The notes: a model not told the origin generated them from the letters alone. Numbered from the stretch's first letter, positions 7,619 to 16,880 are shown. The stretch is DNA of 34,667 nt from an uncultured Gammaproteobacteria bacterium (GCA_900315395.1 OMZC01000039.1:1-34667); one strand, 5' to 3'. A program made the numbers and translations.

Positions 7619-9619
7619 TTACTTGATAACTTTCTTAGCAGCAGCTACTACGTTCTCTACAGTGAAGCCGTACTTCTTGAATAGCTGAGCAGCTGGAGCT
7701 GATGCACCGTAGTGGTCTAAGCATACGGTTGTACCATCTAAGCCAACATACTTGAACCAAGTTGTTGACATAGCAGCTTCAACAGCAACACGAGCACGAA
7801 CTGCCTTTGGAAGAACTGACTCTTTGTACTCTTCTGACTGACGGTCGAATACGTCGGTGCTTGGCATTGAAACAACACGTGCCTTCTTGCCTTCCTTTGC
7901 TAACTCTTCAGCTGCATGGAATGCTAAAGCAACCTCAGAACCTGTTGCCATTAAGATTACATCAGGAGTGCCATCGCAATCCTTTAATACGTAACCGCCC
8001 TTAGAGATGTTATCAACCTGCTCCTGAGTACGTGGCATCTGCTCTAGGGTCTGACGTGACAGAATGATTGCGCTAGGACCATCCTGACGCTCAATCATAT
8101 TTGCCCATGCAGCACCTGACTCAACCATATCACATGGACGCCACTCATCGAAGTTAGGTAGAACACGTAATGAAGCGATCTGCTCGATAGGCTCGTGGGT
8201 AGGACCATCCTCACCAACACCGATAGAATCGTGGGTGAATACGAATAATGTAGGGATCTTCATTAAAGCAGCCATACGCAGAGCATTCTTTGCGTAGTCT
8301 GAGAAGATTAAGAAGGTACCACCATATGGACGGAAGCCACCATGTAATAGCATACCGTTCATAGCAGCGCACATTGCGAACTCACGAACACCCCAGTGGA
8401 TGTAGTTACCATCTAAGTGACCTGGTAAGATTTCCTTAGATTCTTTGTTCATGGTTAAGTTTGAAGGAGCTAAGTCAGCTGAACCGCCAACTAACTCTGG
8501 TAATAATGAACCGAAGAAGTCTAGAGCAATCTGACCTGCCTTACGAGTTGCAACCTTAGGATCTTCATTATGCTGTAATGAATCAACCCAAGCCTTTGCC
8601 TTTGCCTTGAAGTCAACTGGTAACTTACCTGAAATACGACGCTCGAACTCTGAAGCTAACTCTGGGTACTGAGCCTTGTATTTAGCAAATAATGAATTCC
8701 AGTCGCCTTCTAACTTAGCGCCCTTCTCGGTAGCATCCCACTCTTTGTAGATCTCTGAAGGGATCTCAAATGGACCATACTTCCAACCTAAAGCAGCCTT
8801 GGTAGCAGCGATTTCTTCATCACCTAAAGGAGCACCGTGTGATGCTGCAGTACCAGCTTTCTTAGGAGAACCAAAGCCGATGGTGGTAGGACAAATAATG
8901 ATTGATGGACGATCAGTATCAGCCTTAGCTAATTCGATAGCAGCACGAACCTGCTCACCGTCGTTACCATTCTTAACTTCGATTACCTGCCAGCCGTAGC
9001 CTTCAAAACGCTTCTTGGTATCATCAGCGAACCAGCCCTTTACAGAACCGTCAATTGAAATACCGTTTGAATCGTATAAAGCAATCAGTTTGCCTAAACC
9101 TAAAGTACCAGCTAATGAGCATGCCTCATGAGAAATACCTTCCATTAAGCAGCCATCGCCCATGAATACATAGGTGTAGTGGTCAACGATATCAAAACCA
9201 TCACGGTTGAATTCGCCAGCTAACATACGCTCAGCCATTGCCATACCAACAGCGTTAGCTAAACCCATGCCTAGAGGACCTGTAGTAGTCTCAACACCTG
9301 GAACCTCACCGTGCTCTGGGTGACCTGGAGTCTTTGAACCTAACTGACGGAAGTTCTTTAAATCGTCAATTGATAAATCATAGCCAGTTAAGTGAAGCAG
9401 AGAATAGATAAGCATTGAAGCGTGACCGTTTGATAGAACGAAACGATCGCGGTTTGCCCAGTTAGGGTTCTTTGGATTATGGTGTAAGAAACCTCTCCAT
9501 AATGCCTCTGCCATATCAGCCATACCCATAGGTGCACCAGGGTGACCTGACTTAGCCTTCTGAACACCGTCCATGCTTAATGCACGTAGAGCATTAGCTA
9601 ACTCTCTGTAATTTGCCAT
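7619..9619 (-). CDS. tkt: Transketolase
   Basis: Thiamine-diphosphate enzyme moving two-carbon ketol units between sugar phosphates in the non-oxidative pentose phosphate pathway. At 666 residues it is close to E. coli TktA/TktB. Marks: [12 protein letters not shown] near residue 23, [11 protein letters not shown], the ThDP motif from [13 protein letters not shown] to [13 protein letters not shown], the pyrimidine-domain [11 protein letters not shown] and [27 protein letters not shown], and a C-terminal regulatory-type domain (about 530-666). ATG 9619 has a strong GAGGAG 5-6 nt upstream. The YdgA-like gene ends 23 bp upstream, so tkt may share its transcript. Confidence 0.97.
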   Translation of the reverse strand: MANYRELANALRALSMDGVQKAKSGHPGAPMGMADMAEALWRGFLHHNPKNPNWANRDRFVLSNGHASMLIYSLLHLTGYDLSIDDLKNFRQLGSKTPGHPEHGEVPGVETTTGPLGMGLANAVGMAMAERMLAGEFNRDGFDIVDHYTYVFMGDGCLMEGISHEACSLAGTLGLGKLIALYDSNGISIDGSVKGWFADDTKKRFEGYGWQVIEVKNGNDGEQVRAAIELAKADTDRPSIIICPTTIGFGSPKKAGTAASHGAPLGDEEIAATKAALGWKYGPFEIPSEIYKEWDATEKGAKLEGDWNSLFAKYKAQYPELASEFERRISGKLPVDFKAKAKAWVDSLQHNEDPKVATRKAGQIALDFFGSLLPELVGGSADLAPSNLTMNKESKEILPGHLDGNYIHWGVREFAMCAAMNGMLLHGGFRPYGGTFLIFSDYAKNALRMAALMKIPTLFVFTHDSIGVGEDGPTHEPIEQIASLRVLPNFDEWRPCDMVESGAAWANMIERQDGPSAIILSRQTLEQMPRTQEQVDNISKGGYVLKDCDGTPDVILMATGSEVALAFHAAEELAKEGKKARVVSMPSTDVFDRQSEEYKESVLPKAVRARVAVEAAMSTTWFKYVGLDGTTVCLDHYGASAPAAQLFKKYGFTVENVVAAAKKVIK

Positions 9620-9642
9620 AAAAACTCCTCAGAAATAAGAAA

Positions 9643-10872
9643 TCAAAAAACTTGTCCACTAAAAATAAGCTTGCCCTTGTCGATGGTAATTTCTGTTACT
9701 AGAGAATCCTTATCCTCGCCTAACATTCTGCCACCTACTTTTTTGACAAACTCATAACCAAAGTCATTCATATGGTCAAACTTGACATCAAATTTACCTT
9801 TAACTGATGCCAAATTCTTAGATATACCATCTTCAGACTTTAGAGCTAAAATCTCACCCTTTGCAGTGGCTCTGTAAATTAACTTGCCACTTTCGGTATC
9901 CTGATTGACATTAAACGAAGAGTCAATAACTGTTGCCTGTAAATAGTCTTTATTAGTAAAGCTATTTAAAGAGCTGGGATTCAACACCACGTCAGTCCAG
10001 GATTTCAGTTTCTTCGCCATCAGGTAAGAACTTAAATTCTTAATTTTTCCCTTCACCATGCCAACACCTGATCTAGTATCAGCAATGGAGACTAAATCAA
10101 TATCAAAGTCTCCTGTAGAGCGGACTTTTGGAACCTTAAGTTCTACATCAAAACTTTTTAACTGCCCTAAAAACTCATCATCAATTACAAGACCACTTGC
10201 ATATAATCTTGCGTTCTTAGGGATCTGAAATCTGTCACCTTCTGTATAAGAGCTTAAAAAGAAAATCTTATCAGCGCTCAAGCCGGGGATGTACAGATTT
10301 CTGCATTCAACTGCTAACAGAAGCTGTCGTAAAAAATTGCGACTGAATAAAAAGTGCACATCAAGATCTGGTGTCATGCCATGAATATCTTTTAGAACAC
10401 CTATATCCTTTACGTATTTTGTGTACTTACCTTTTACATCAGCTTCTAAGCTAATTGCAAAAGGTAACAGACGCACATGCATTCTACCTTTTGCGGTACT
10501 TTTTTCATCTAAGATCATCTTTCTTACAAAAAGACGCTCGATGACCTTATTTAAATCAAAATCAGCATCCATGGTTAAAAAGCCATGATCGATTTTTACA
10601 GGAACATCATAAACTTTATCTGTTCCGGCAAAATTTATTTCTACAAAACCTCTCTGTGAAAACAGATCCGTTTGTTTTGGTATATATCTTAGGGAAATTT
10701 TGTAGAGAAAAACTCCAGACTGGAATTTACTGTACAGAAGTTTATTACACCGTCGCAGTGCCACTTCCATACCTGTTTGAGAGTACGAAGAAACAATCGC
10801 TACACCTGATATCCAAACTCCGAGGATAAAAGCCATCAGAGCTAAACAACATGCCGCAAACTTTTTCTTCAT
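9643..10872 (-). CDS. YdgA-like (DUF945) envelope protein of unknown function
   Basis: 409 residues with a single N-terminal membrane anchor or signal (MKKKFAACCLALMAFILGVWI), then a soluble, beta-rich repetitive region that would face the periplasm. SKFQSGVFLYKISLRY, VPVKIDHGFLTM and the C-terminal ITIDKGKLIFSGQVF resemble the matching places in E. coli YdgA (a Y-x-x-GVF-S segment, the DHGPF segment and the final NGQITLNG strand), although this protein is shorter than the roughly 500 residues of YdgA. The assignment rests on recalled likeness and is moderate. No enzymatic motif is seen. It ends 23 bp before tkt. The ribosome site (TTTAGG) is weak. Confidence 0.6.
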   Translation of the reverse strand: MKKKFAACCLALMAFILGVWISGVAIVSSYSQTGMEVALRRCNKLLYSKFQSGVFLYKISLRYIPKQTDLFSQRGFVEINFAGTDKVYDVPVKIDHGFLTMDADFDLNKVIERLFVRKMILDEKSTAKGRMHVRLLPFAISLEADVKGKYTKYVKDIGVLKDIHGMTPDLDVHFLFSRNFLRQLLLAVECRNLYIPGLSADKIFFLSSYTEGDRFQIPKNARLYASGLVIDDEFLGQLKSFDVELKVPKVRSTGDFDIDLVSIADTRSGVGMVKGKIKNLSSYLMAKKLKSWTDVVLNPSSLNSFTNKDYLQATVIDSSFNVNQDTESGKLIYRATAKGEILALKSEDGISKNLASVKGKFDVKFDHMNDFGYEFVKKVGGRMLGEDKDSLVTEITIDKGKLIFSGQVF

Positions 10873-10946
10873 TAATAAAAGCCTAAATTATTCATTGTGG
10901 GCTTAATTTTACCCAACAAGCAGACTTAAAACAACAAAAAAGGCAA

Positions 10947-10973
10947 CAAAAAATGTCGACCTTGCGGTCGACA
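10947..10973 (-). terminator. Rho-independent terminator after transaldolase
   Basis: TGTCGACC-TTGC-GGTCGACA perfect stem (10954-10973), with a T-rich run on the minus strand (10947-10953), just after the stop at 10984. Confidence 0.9.
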
Positions 10974-10983
10974 CTTTGTTTAA

Positions 10984-11634
10984 TTAACCAAACACTTTCT
11001 TATAGTCAGCCTGAAATTTAGCGATACCCTGATCGGTTAATGGATGGTGGATCATAGTTTCGATAACCTTGTAAGGAACAGTTGCAATATCAGCACCTGC
11101 TAGAGCGCACTGTAATACATGGATTGGGTTACGTACAGAAGCGCAGATGATCTGTGCATCGATGTTGTTGATTGAAAACATGTCAGAAATAGTACGGATT
11201 AAGTCTAAGCCGTCTTCTGAAATATCGTCTAAACGACCGATAAATGGTGAAACGTAAGTAGCACCTGCACGTGCAGCTAATAAAGCCTGGTTAGCTGAGA
11301 AGATTAAGGTGATGTTGGTCTTAATACCTTCTTTCTTACACTGATGGCAAGCCTTTAAGCCTTCAGCTGTCATAGGGATCTTTACAACCATGTTTGGATG
11401 GATTGCAGCAATCTCACGAGCTTCTTTCATCATACCTTCAAAGTCTAAGGTTGTAGGCTTAACTTCACCTGAGATAGGACCATCAACAATTGAAGTAATT
11501 TCCTTGATAACCTCTTTGAAATCCAAGCCTTCTTTAGCAATTAAAGATGGATTGGTGGTTACACCACAAATAACACCTAAGTCATTAGCCTTGCGAATAT
11601 CTTCTACATTTGCTGTGTCAATAAAAAAGCGCAT
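10984..11634 (-). CDS. tal: Transaldolase, short TalC / fructose-6-phosphate aldolase-like type
   Basis: Schiff-base aldolase of the non-oxidative pentose phosphate pathway that exchanges dihydroxyacetone units. The 216 residues match the short TalC/MipB subfamily rather than the approximately 315-residue Tal[45 protein letters not shown] with the Schiff-base lysine at Lys85, [27 protein letters not shown] and a final [12 protein letters not shown]. In this subfamily some members are transaldolases and some fructose-6-phosphate aldolases; the nearby tkt and the lack of another tal in the window favour transaldolase. ATG 11634 has GGAG 6-8 nt upstream. A PurR/LacI-like operator lies at 11706. 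Confidence 0.93.
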   Translation of the reverse strand: MRFFIDTANVEDIRKANDLGVICGVTTNPSLIAKEGLDFKEVIKEITSIVDGPISGEVKPTTLDFEGMMKEAREIAAIHPNMVVKIPMTAEGLKACHQCKKEGIKTNITLIFSANQALLAARAGATYVSPFIGRLDDISEDGLDLIRTISDMFSINNIDAQIICASVRNPIHVLQCALAGADIATVPYKVIETMIHHPLTDQGIAKFQADYKKVFG

Positions 11635-11685
11635 GGTATCTCCTTTGCAGATTTTATCTATTACGTGAAAACTTTTTATGTTTTA

Positions 11686-11718
11686 ATTGTAGCTCAAAAC
11701 CACTTCGCAAACGTTTAC
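11686..11718 (-). promoter_or_regulatory. tal promoter region with PurR/LacI-type operator
   Basis: CGCAAACGTTTAC (11706-11718) matches the core of the PurR operator consensus ACGCAAACGTTTNCGT, and more generally the central-CG palindrome used by LacI-family repressors. It occupies the -35 position of a minus-strand promoter whose -10 is TACAAT (11691-11686), so a bound repressor would block it. No regulator gene is in the window; which LacI-family protein binds is inferred. Confidence 0.55.
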
Positions 11719-11986
11719 AATAGTTTAATTCTGTGACGTCATTCTATATTTTTCTAATATTTCTTTGTTTTATAAGTTTTTTATTTTTAAGTTTATAAAA
11801 GCGAACTAAATCTTACTAAATAATTTTGCAGAGATTTTCGTAATTTATTTTAAATAATATTAATCCCACTTTTTTATTTATAATTAATCCCATATTCATT
11901 CAATTATATTATCTTATATTTCAATATATTACATAAAAAATCAAAAATAATTGTTTCTTAGAAGTTTTAATTTATTTTTTAAAGTA

Positions 11987-11992
11987 TATAAT
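11987..11992 (+). promoter_or_regulatory. -10 element of metK promoter
   Basis: Exact TATAAT 37 bp upstream of the metK ATG. The -35 is poor (TTTTAA at 11965), so start strength may come from the A/T-rich upstream DNA. Confidence 0.5.
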
Positions 11993-12028
11993 CATCCTCA
12001 GTTAATTTAATTTTAGAGGACAGACTTT

Positions 12029-13177
12029 ATGTCAAGATTATTTACCTCAGAGTCCGTATCAGAAGGACATCCAGACAAAATCTGTGACCAGGTGTCAGAC
12101 GCAATCTTAGATGCAATCTTAGCTCAGGATAAAGATGCTCACGTAGCTTGCGAAACTTTAGTAAAAACCGGTTTAATTTTAGTTGCAGGTGAAGTTACAA
12201 CTTCTGCAAACGTGGACTTTGAAGCTATTGCACGTAAAACTGTCTGCGATATTGGTTATGACAATTCAGAGGTTGGTTTTGATGGTCATTACTGCGCATT
12301 TTTAAATGGTTTAGGTAAGCAGTCTCCTGATATCAATCAAGGTGTTTCAAGAGCTTTACCTGAAGATCAGGGCGCGGGCGACCAGGGCTTAATGTTCGGC
12401 TTTGCAACTAACGAAACTGAACACTTAATGCCTGCTGCTATTACCTATGCTCATGAGCTTGTAAAGAAACAGGCTACCTTACGTCGTAACGGTTCAATCT
12501 CATGGTTACGTCCTGATGCTAAGAGCCAGGTTACAATCGCTTACAATGATGACGGCTCAGTTGATCATATTGATACTATTGTCTTATCAACACAGCATGA
12601 TCCTGATGTAACTCAGGAAACTGTTCATGAAGCAGTTTATGAAGAGATCATCAAGAAAGTAATTCCTGCAAACCTGTTACGTAAAGACACCAAGATCTTT
12701 ATTAACCCAACAGGTCGTTTCGTTATCGGTGGTCCTGTAGGTGATGCTGGTGTTACCGGTAGAAAGATCATTGTTGATACTTACGGTGGTGCCGCTCGTC
12801 ACGGTGGTGGTGCTTTCTCTGGTAAAGATCCTTCAAAGGTAGACAGATCAGCTGCTTACGCTGCTCGTTATGTAGCAAAGAACATTGTTGCAGCAGGTTT
12901 AGCAAAGAAAGCTGAGGTTCAGGTATCTTACGCTATTGGTGTTGCTCAGCCTGTTTCAGTATCAGTTAATACCTTTGGTACTGGAAAGATTGATGATGAG
13001 AAGATCGCAAGAGCAATTCCTCAGGTTTTCGACCTGCGCCCTTACGGCTTAATCAAGCAGTTAGATCTGTTAAGACCTATCTACTTAAAGACTGCAACCT
13101 ATGGTCACTTTGGTCGTCCAAGCTTCAGTTGGGAACAGACTAATAAGGTTGATGACTTATTACAGGCTATTAAGTAA
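12029..13177 (+). CDS. metK: S-adenosylmethionine synthetase
   Basis: Makes S-adenosylmethionine from methionine and ATP, with tripolyphosphate hydrolysis. 382 residues, the E. coli length (384). Marks: [19 protein letters not shown] at the N-terminus, [14 protein letters not shown], the methionine loop [32 protein letters not shown], and the P-loop-like [22 protein letters not shown] 12029 has AGAGGA about 8 nt upstream. It is a monocistronic unit between TATAAT (11987) and a terminator (13198). SAM is also the substrate of RsmE and of the Mod methyltransferase in this window. Confidence 0.98.
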   Translation: MSRLFTSESVSEGHPDKICDQVSDAILDAILAQDKDAHVACETLVKTGLILVAGEVTTSANVDFEAIARKTVCDIGYDNSEVGFDGHYCAFLNGLGKQSPDINQGVSRALPEDQGAGDQGLMFGFATNETEHLMPAAITYAHELVKKQATLRRNGSISWLRPDAKSQVTIAYNDDGSVDHIDTIVLSTQHDPDVTQETVHEAVYEEIIKKVIPANLLRKDTKIFINPTGRFVIGGPVGDAGVTGRKIIVDTYGGAARHGGGAFSGKDPSKVDRSAAYAARYVAKNIVAAGLAKKAEVQVSYAIGVAQPVSVSVNTFGTGKIDDEKIARAIPQVFDLRPYGLIKQLDLLRPIYLKTATYGHFGRPSFSWEQTNKVDDLLQAIK

Positions 13178-13197
13178 TCCTGATTAAGTTTTGATAA

Positions 13198-13227
13198 GAA
13201 AGGCTCCGTACGGAGCCTTTCATGTTT
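13198..13227 (+). terminator. Rho-independent terminator after metK
   Basis: Perfect 24-nt palindrome centred on GGCTCC-GTAC-GGAGCC (13198-13221), then CATGTTTTT. It also lies just downstream of the convergent gene at 13250. Confidence 0.8.
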
Positions 13228-13249
13228 TTATGAAGCTTGACTTATGAGG

Positions 13250-14104
13250 TTATAGCTCAACTTTCTGAGCTAATACGCTTACAGCTTCATCATTTAATGA
13301 GTTGTTCTCAACACCTTTGATGATGTCTTCTTTTGAGTATTTATCCTCAGGATAGACAACTACAACAGCTAGATCACCATCCTGTAAGAAGTTCTTCTCT
13401 CCATACTCGGTATAACGGGTAGCACCTACAGATACCATTACTTTTTCAGGATAACCTGATTCTTTTAAATACTCACAGATAGGCTCAGCAGGACCTTCAT
13501 CCTTCTGAGAGTTGAATTTCTCAATTAACCAGTCAATTAAGGTGCCGTAGATGTAGCTGTAGTCACGAACAGCACTGTCCTCACCGTAAGGATTTACTTT
13601 GCCGTCACGTACTAAGAAACTTGCAATACGATAACGATTTAATATGCCCTTTTCATCAAATGAATCAATTGCAATAGCATTATCAGAAAAGCCTTTTGAT
13701 GCTTTGCCCCAGTTCTTCTTCTGACTTATTTTTTTAGCGCCTTCTTTTCTGATTGAGCAATCATTTGAAGCTCCGAAGACTACAGGTTCTAAAGCTACTA
13801 CTTTGCCTTCTTTCCAGGTTACATTACATACAATTGCGCACTCAGGCTCAATCTGTAATTTCTGCTCACCATGAGGGAAGATAATGGTGTTGCTGTTAAA
13901 TGGGAATACACCTAAAAATCTTGGGGTTACAGCCTCATTACCTTCTTTTAAATTAGGAATAAAGGTTGGAAAGACAGCTTTTGGAGCTTTTGCTTCTTTG
14001 GTTTTTACATTTGTAAAATCTACAGCTTCACCTGCCTGCTCTAAGTGCCCTGTGAAGTTACCTGCTACACCAAAGGTAGCCATCTTGCTTAAATCGATTT
14101 TCAT
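13250..14104 (-). CDS. DUF5718-like protein with fumarylacetoacetate-hydrolase-like core
   Basis: 284 residues, no signal or membrane segment. The opening FGVAGNFTGHLEQAGEA reminds me of proteins annotated DUF5718 (tentative, from memory). The middle resembles the fumarylacetoacetate hydrolase fold: IEPECAIVCNV (compare the acidic metal-binding strand of FAH), FGASNDCSIRKEG (compare ANDVSARD) and WGKASKGFSDNAI (compare the KGFDTF segment). The canonical E-x-E metal motif is not clearly kept, so catalysis is uncertain. ATG 14104 has AAGGATC upstream. It is a single gene, convergent with metK and divergent from endA. Confidence 0.6.
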   Translation of the reverse strand: MKIDLSKMATFGVAGNFTGHLEQAGEAVDFTNVKTKEAKAPKAVFPTFIPNLKEGNEAVTPRFLGVFPFNSNTIIFPHGEQKLQIEPECAIVCNVTWKEGKVVALEPVVFGASNDCSIRKEGAKKISQKKNWGKASKGFSDNAIAIDSFDEKGILNRYRIASFLVRDGKVNPYGEDSAVRDYSYIYGTLIDWLIEKFNSQKDEGPAEPICEYLKESGYPEKVMVSVGATRYTEYGEKNFLQDGDLAVVVVYPEDKYSKEDIIKGVENNSLNDEAVSVLAQKVEL

Positions 14105-14280
14105 AAAAGATCCTTTATCCCCATGATTTTGTAAACAAGAGCATTTTAACAGGAAACATGACCTAACTTAATATGTTCATTGCATCCACTTATTCTTTGT
14201 CATTGATTTCTATATCATTGAATTGCTTTGTACACTTGATTTAAAGGAAGCTTTAGACTTTACAGATTACTTATATATGT

Positions 14281-14292
14281 CTCAAATTTGAG
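14281..14292. promoter_or_regulatory. 12-bp palindrome upstream of endA
   Basis: CTCAAATTTGAG, fully symmetric, 40 bp before the endA ATG. A possible -10 (TAAAAT, 14304-14309) lies just downstream, so the palindrome would overlap the -35 region and could be an operator. Chance occurrence is possible in AT-rich DNA. Confidence 0.3.
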
Positions 14293-14331
14293 CTTAAATC
14301 TTGTTAAAATAGCAATCTTAGGAGAGTTACC

Positions 14332-15078
14332 ATGAACTTAAAAACACTCTTGTTAAATACGCTTGCACTACCTTGTGTAGTGTTGGCTCTTACCTGTTTT
14401 AACAGCGCATCAGCACAAAGACTGAATTTAAACTTCAATTCAGCTAAAGGTTATTTATACAAAATAACCTCTAAGCTTGATTCTCCTAAGACAGTCTACT
14501 GTGGCTGTGACATTACTATTACTAAAAAGTGGTACTACCCTAATCTTGAGAGCTGTGGATACATCATTCAGTACTCAAATCCAAAGCGTGCTAAAAGGAT
14601 TGAAGCTGAACACATCGTACCAGCTTCATATTTTGGTAAAACAAGAGAGTGCTGGCTTAGAAAGTCAGGCAGACATAATTGTGAGAAAACCGATAAGTAC
14701 TTTAACTTAATCGAATCAGATCTGCACAATCTTTACCCTTCAGTTGGTGAAGTAAACAACGAAAGACAGAATTTTGCCTTTTCTGATTCAATTAAAAAGA
14801 CCTCTCCTTTTGGTCAATGCCAAATGTTAATTGACAGAAAAAGACAGAGAGTTGCTCCTCCTGAACGCGCTCGTGGTGTGATCGCTCGAGCTTACCTGTA
14901 CATGTCCATGATGTATGGCATTGAACTTGATGCTGAGCATGTAAACTTATTCAATCGCTGGAATAAAGAATACAAGCCAGATCAGAATGAATGCAAGCGC
15001 AACCTTTTAATTAAAGAAATTCAAGGTAACGAGAATCCTTTTATTTCTCAAAAATGTAAATACGGAAATGATAAATAA
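14332..15078 (+). CDS. endA: Endonuclease I (periplasmic/extracellular DNase)
   Basis: Non-specific DNA endonuclease of the EndA/Dns family, a beta-beta-alpha metal nuclease exported to the periplasm or outside. 248 residues. The signal peptide (about residues 1-28, cleavage after SASA) is followed by NFNSAKGYLYKI, then the catalytic RIEAEHIVPASYFG with His94, CWLRKSGRHNCEK, and SDLHNLYPSVGEVNNERQNF with the family's metal-site Asn region. Eight or more cysteines in the mature part would form disulfides, as in Vibrio Dns. Start ATG 14332 has TAGGAGAG upstream. Its TAA overlaps the rsmE ATG by one base. The order endA-rsmE is conserved in gammaproteobacteria. Confidence 0.95.
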   Translation: MNLKTLLLNTLALPCVVLALTCFNSASAQRLNLNFNSAKGYLYKITSKLDSPKTVYCGCDITITKKWYYPNLESCGYIIQYSNPKRAKRIEAEHIVPASYFGKTRECWLRKSGRHNCEKTDKYFNLIESDLHNLYPSVGEVNNERQNFAFSDSIKKTSPFGQCQMLIDRKRQRVAPPERARGVIARAYLYMSMMYGIELDAEHVNLFNRWNKEYKPDQNECKRNLLIKEIQGNENPFISQKCKYGNDK

Positions 15079-15803
15079 TGAGAACAGTTAGAATTTGCCA
15101 GCTCAAAGCCCCTTTAAATTTAACTGATGAATTTACCTTAGATGATGACGGCTACGGACATTTAATCAGAGTGTTACGTTTTAAAGAAAATGATGAGTTC
15201 GTAGTTTTTGACGGCATTGGTCATGAGTATGAAGCTGTACTTACAAAAGTAGGTAAAAGCGCTAATTACAAATGCACAAAGGTAATCGAACGCAATGTTG
15301 AATCTCCTGTAAGAGTAGAGTTAGGTCAGGTTATCAGCCGTGGCGATAGAATGGAATTTACCATTCAAAAGGCTGTCGAACTGGGTATTTATAAAATTAC
15401 TCCCCTGTACTCATCACGCTGTGGTGTCAAGCTAGATGAAAAGCGTCAGCAAAAGAAGATTGAACAATGGCAAAAGATTGCTATCTCAGCCTGTGAGCAG
15501 TGTGGCCGTAATGAAGTTCCTGTAGTTGAGAATATCGTCAATATAGAATCATGGTATGCAAGAAGTCCTGAAGCACTAAGCCTTACCCTTGATCCAAAAG
15601 CTGACAAAAAGTTAACAGAACTTGAACCTACTGGTGATATAAGATTACTCATTGGTCCTGAAGGCGGTCTTGATGATAATGAAATTCAAAAGGCAGCTGA
15701 ACACAATTTTGTGGGTGTAACTTTGGGGCCTAGAATTTTAAGAACAGAAACAGCAGCTCTTGCGGCTTTATGCATCTTAGGTTGCAAATACGGAGATTTA
15801 TAA
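15078..15803 (+). CDS. rsmE: 16S rRNA m3U1498 methyltransferase RsmE
   Basis: SPOUT-family methyltransferase that N3-methylates U1498 of 16S rRNA in the 30S subunit, using SAM. 241 residues (E. coli 243). An N-terminal PUA-like part (about 1-75, HLIRVLRFKENDEF and VFDGIGHEYEA) is followed by the trefoil-knot domain: VISRGDRMEFTIQKAVELG, PLYSSRCGVKL, LLIGPEGGLDDNEI and TLGPRILRTETAALAAL, the last two forming the SAM-binding knot. It is coupled to endA upstream and queF downstream through TAATG overlaps. Confidence 0.96.
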   Translation: MRTVRICQLKAPLNLTDEFTLDDDGYGHLIRVLRFKENDEFVVFDGIGHEYEAVLTKVGKSANYKCTKVIERNVESPVRVELGQVISRGDRMEFTIQKAVELGIYKITPLYSSRCGVKLDEKRQQKKIEQWQKIAISACEQCGRNEVPVVENIVNIESWYARSPEALSLTLDPKADKKLTELEPTGDIRLLIGPEGGLDDNEIQKAAEHNFVGVTLGPRILRTETAALAALCILGCKYGDL

Positions 15804-16666
15804 TGGATAACAATGAAAGCAAAGCTCCTGAGGTATCTTCAGGCATGAGCAACCTTGTTTTAGGTAAAAATACTACCTACGATAATGAGTACGCACCATC
15901 ACGACTGCAAAGAATTGAAAGACAGCTAGGTCGTAGCCATATTGAAAGATTACAAAAGTTTGTAGGTTATGATATTTGGCGTCTTTATGAGATGACCTAT
16001 TTAAACTTAAATGGTCTGCCTAAAGTTTGCATGGGGATTATGAGAGTACCTGCTGACAGTAAATACATTGTTGAGTCTAAATCATTAAAACTCTATGAAC
16101 TGTCATTTACCATGACCAAGTTTAAAGATTTAAAAGAGGTTGAAAGCGTGTTTGAGCACGATCTTTCAACACTTTTAGAGAGCAATGTGAAGGTTAGTTT
16201 ATTCGAACTTGATAATGAGGAGTTCTCTACACGTGCCGTAAAAGGTACTTGTTTAGAAGAGTTAGATTGCTGTAAAGATTTATCTTTTAAAGGTTATGAA
16301 TACTCCCCTTCTTTATTAACTTTTGATAAAGAAGAGAAAACCATTAAAAAGACTTATTACACCAATCTTTTCAGATCACTCTGTCCTGTAACCTCACAGC
16401 CTGATCATGCTGTTATAAGAATCGATTATGAAGGTAAGAAACCTGATCTTAAAGGACTGCTATCTTACTTAGTTACTTTACGTAACCATCAGGGATTCCA
16501 TGAGCAGTGTGTAGAGCTTATCTATTCAGACTTAATGTATTACTTAAAGCCATCAAAACTTACAGTATCAGCTTATTTTACCCGTCGTGGAGGTATTGAT
16601 ATCAATCCTGTCAGATCATCTGCTAAGTTAAACAGCAGTGAATCTGTAAGAACAATCAGACAGTAA
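15803..16666 (+). CDS. queF: NADPH-dependent 7-cyano-7-deazaguanine reductase QueF (long form)
   Basis: Reduces preQ0 to preQ1 with two NADPH in queuosine tRNA modification. 287 residues of the bimodular YqcD type (E. coli 282). Marks: YDIWRLYEMTYLN, IVESKSLKLY with the QueF E-S-K-S (91-94) signature, LCPVTSQPDHAVIRIDY with the nucleophile at Cys194 and proton-transfer Asp201, and FHEQCVELIYSDL with His233/Glu234, then YFTRRGGIDINPVRS near the end. The frame is open to 15770, but ATG 15803 has GGAG upstream and homology begins there. It overlaps rsmE by one base. No other queuosine gene is in the window. Confidence 0.95.
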   Translation: MDNNESKAPEVSSGMSNLVLGKNTTYDNEYAPSRLQRIERQLGRSHIERLQKFVGYDIWRLYEMTYLNLNGLPKVCMGIMRVPADSKYIVESKSLKLYELSFTMTKFKDLKEVESVFEHDLSTLLESNVKVSLFELDNEEFSTRAVKGTCLEELDCCKDLSFKGYEYSPSLLTFDKEEKTIKKTYYTNLFRSLCPVTSQPDHAVIRIDYEGKKPDLKGLLSYLVTLRNHQGFHEQCVELIYSDLMYYLKPSKLTVSAYFTRRGGIDINPVRSSAKLNSSESVRTIRQ

Positions 16667-16678
16667 GGAACTCTACTT

Positions 16679-16712
16679 ATGACAGTTTTATCTTTAGTTA
16701 TGAAACTGTCAT
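16679..16712 (+). terminator. Hairpin after queF
   Basis: Perfect 10-bp stem ATGACAGTTT / AAACTGTCAT, 14-nt loop, 13 bp after the queF stop. There is no real U-tract, so it may be a weak terminator or 3'-end stabiliser. Confidence 0.5.
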
Positions 16713-16734
16713 TTGACACAAAAATTTAAATTTG

Positions 16735-16795
16735 GAACATCTGTTCAAAATTTCATTAAAAATTAAAAAGTTATATCAAAATAATAACCTATAAT
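16735..16795 (+). promoter_or_regulatory. ppnN promoter region with GAACATCTGTTC palindrome
   Basis: TATAAT at 16790-16795 is a likely -10, 86 bp before the ppnN ATG; no good -35 is visible. GAACATCTGTTC (16735-16746) is a symmetric GAAC-N4-GTTC site upstream. The leader after the -10 (about 16820-16870) is strikingly A-rich and probably unstructured. Confidence 0.4.
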
Positions 16796-16880
16796 GAAAG
16801 AGTGATAGGAAGTTCAATACAAAAAAAATTAAAAAATCACAAAAACAAAACACATTACAAAAATAATAAAAGGAGCATTT

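Larger units (their letters stand above)
11635..12028. other. Divergent intergenic region tal / metK
   Basis: 394 very AT-rich bases. The tal side holds a -10 (TACAAT, minus, 11691-11686), a PurR-like palindrome (11706-11718) and a TGACGTCA palindrome (11734-11741). The metK side holds a direct repeat ATTAATCCCA (11859-11868 and 11883-11892, 24-bp step) and a TATAAT (11987). No SAM riboswitch core is seen. Nothing coding is visible. Confidence 0.6.

Noticed and set aside
11734-11741. TGACGTCA as a MetJ box for metK
   Set aside because: MetJ needs at least two adjacent 8-mers near AGACGTCT; only one is present, and it lies about 250 bp from the metK promoter, nearer tal.
11740-12028. SAM riboswitch before metK
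   Set aside because: The region is almost free of G and C and shows none of the conserved helices.
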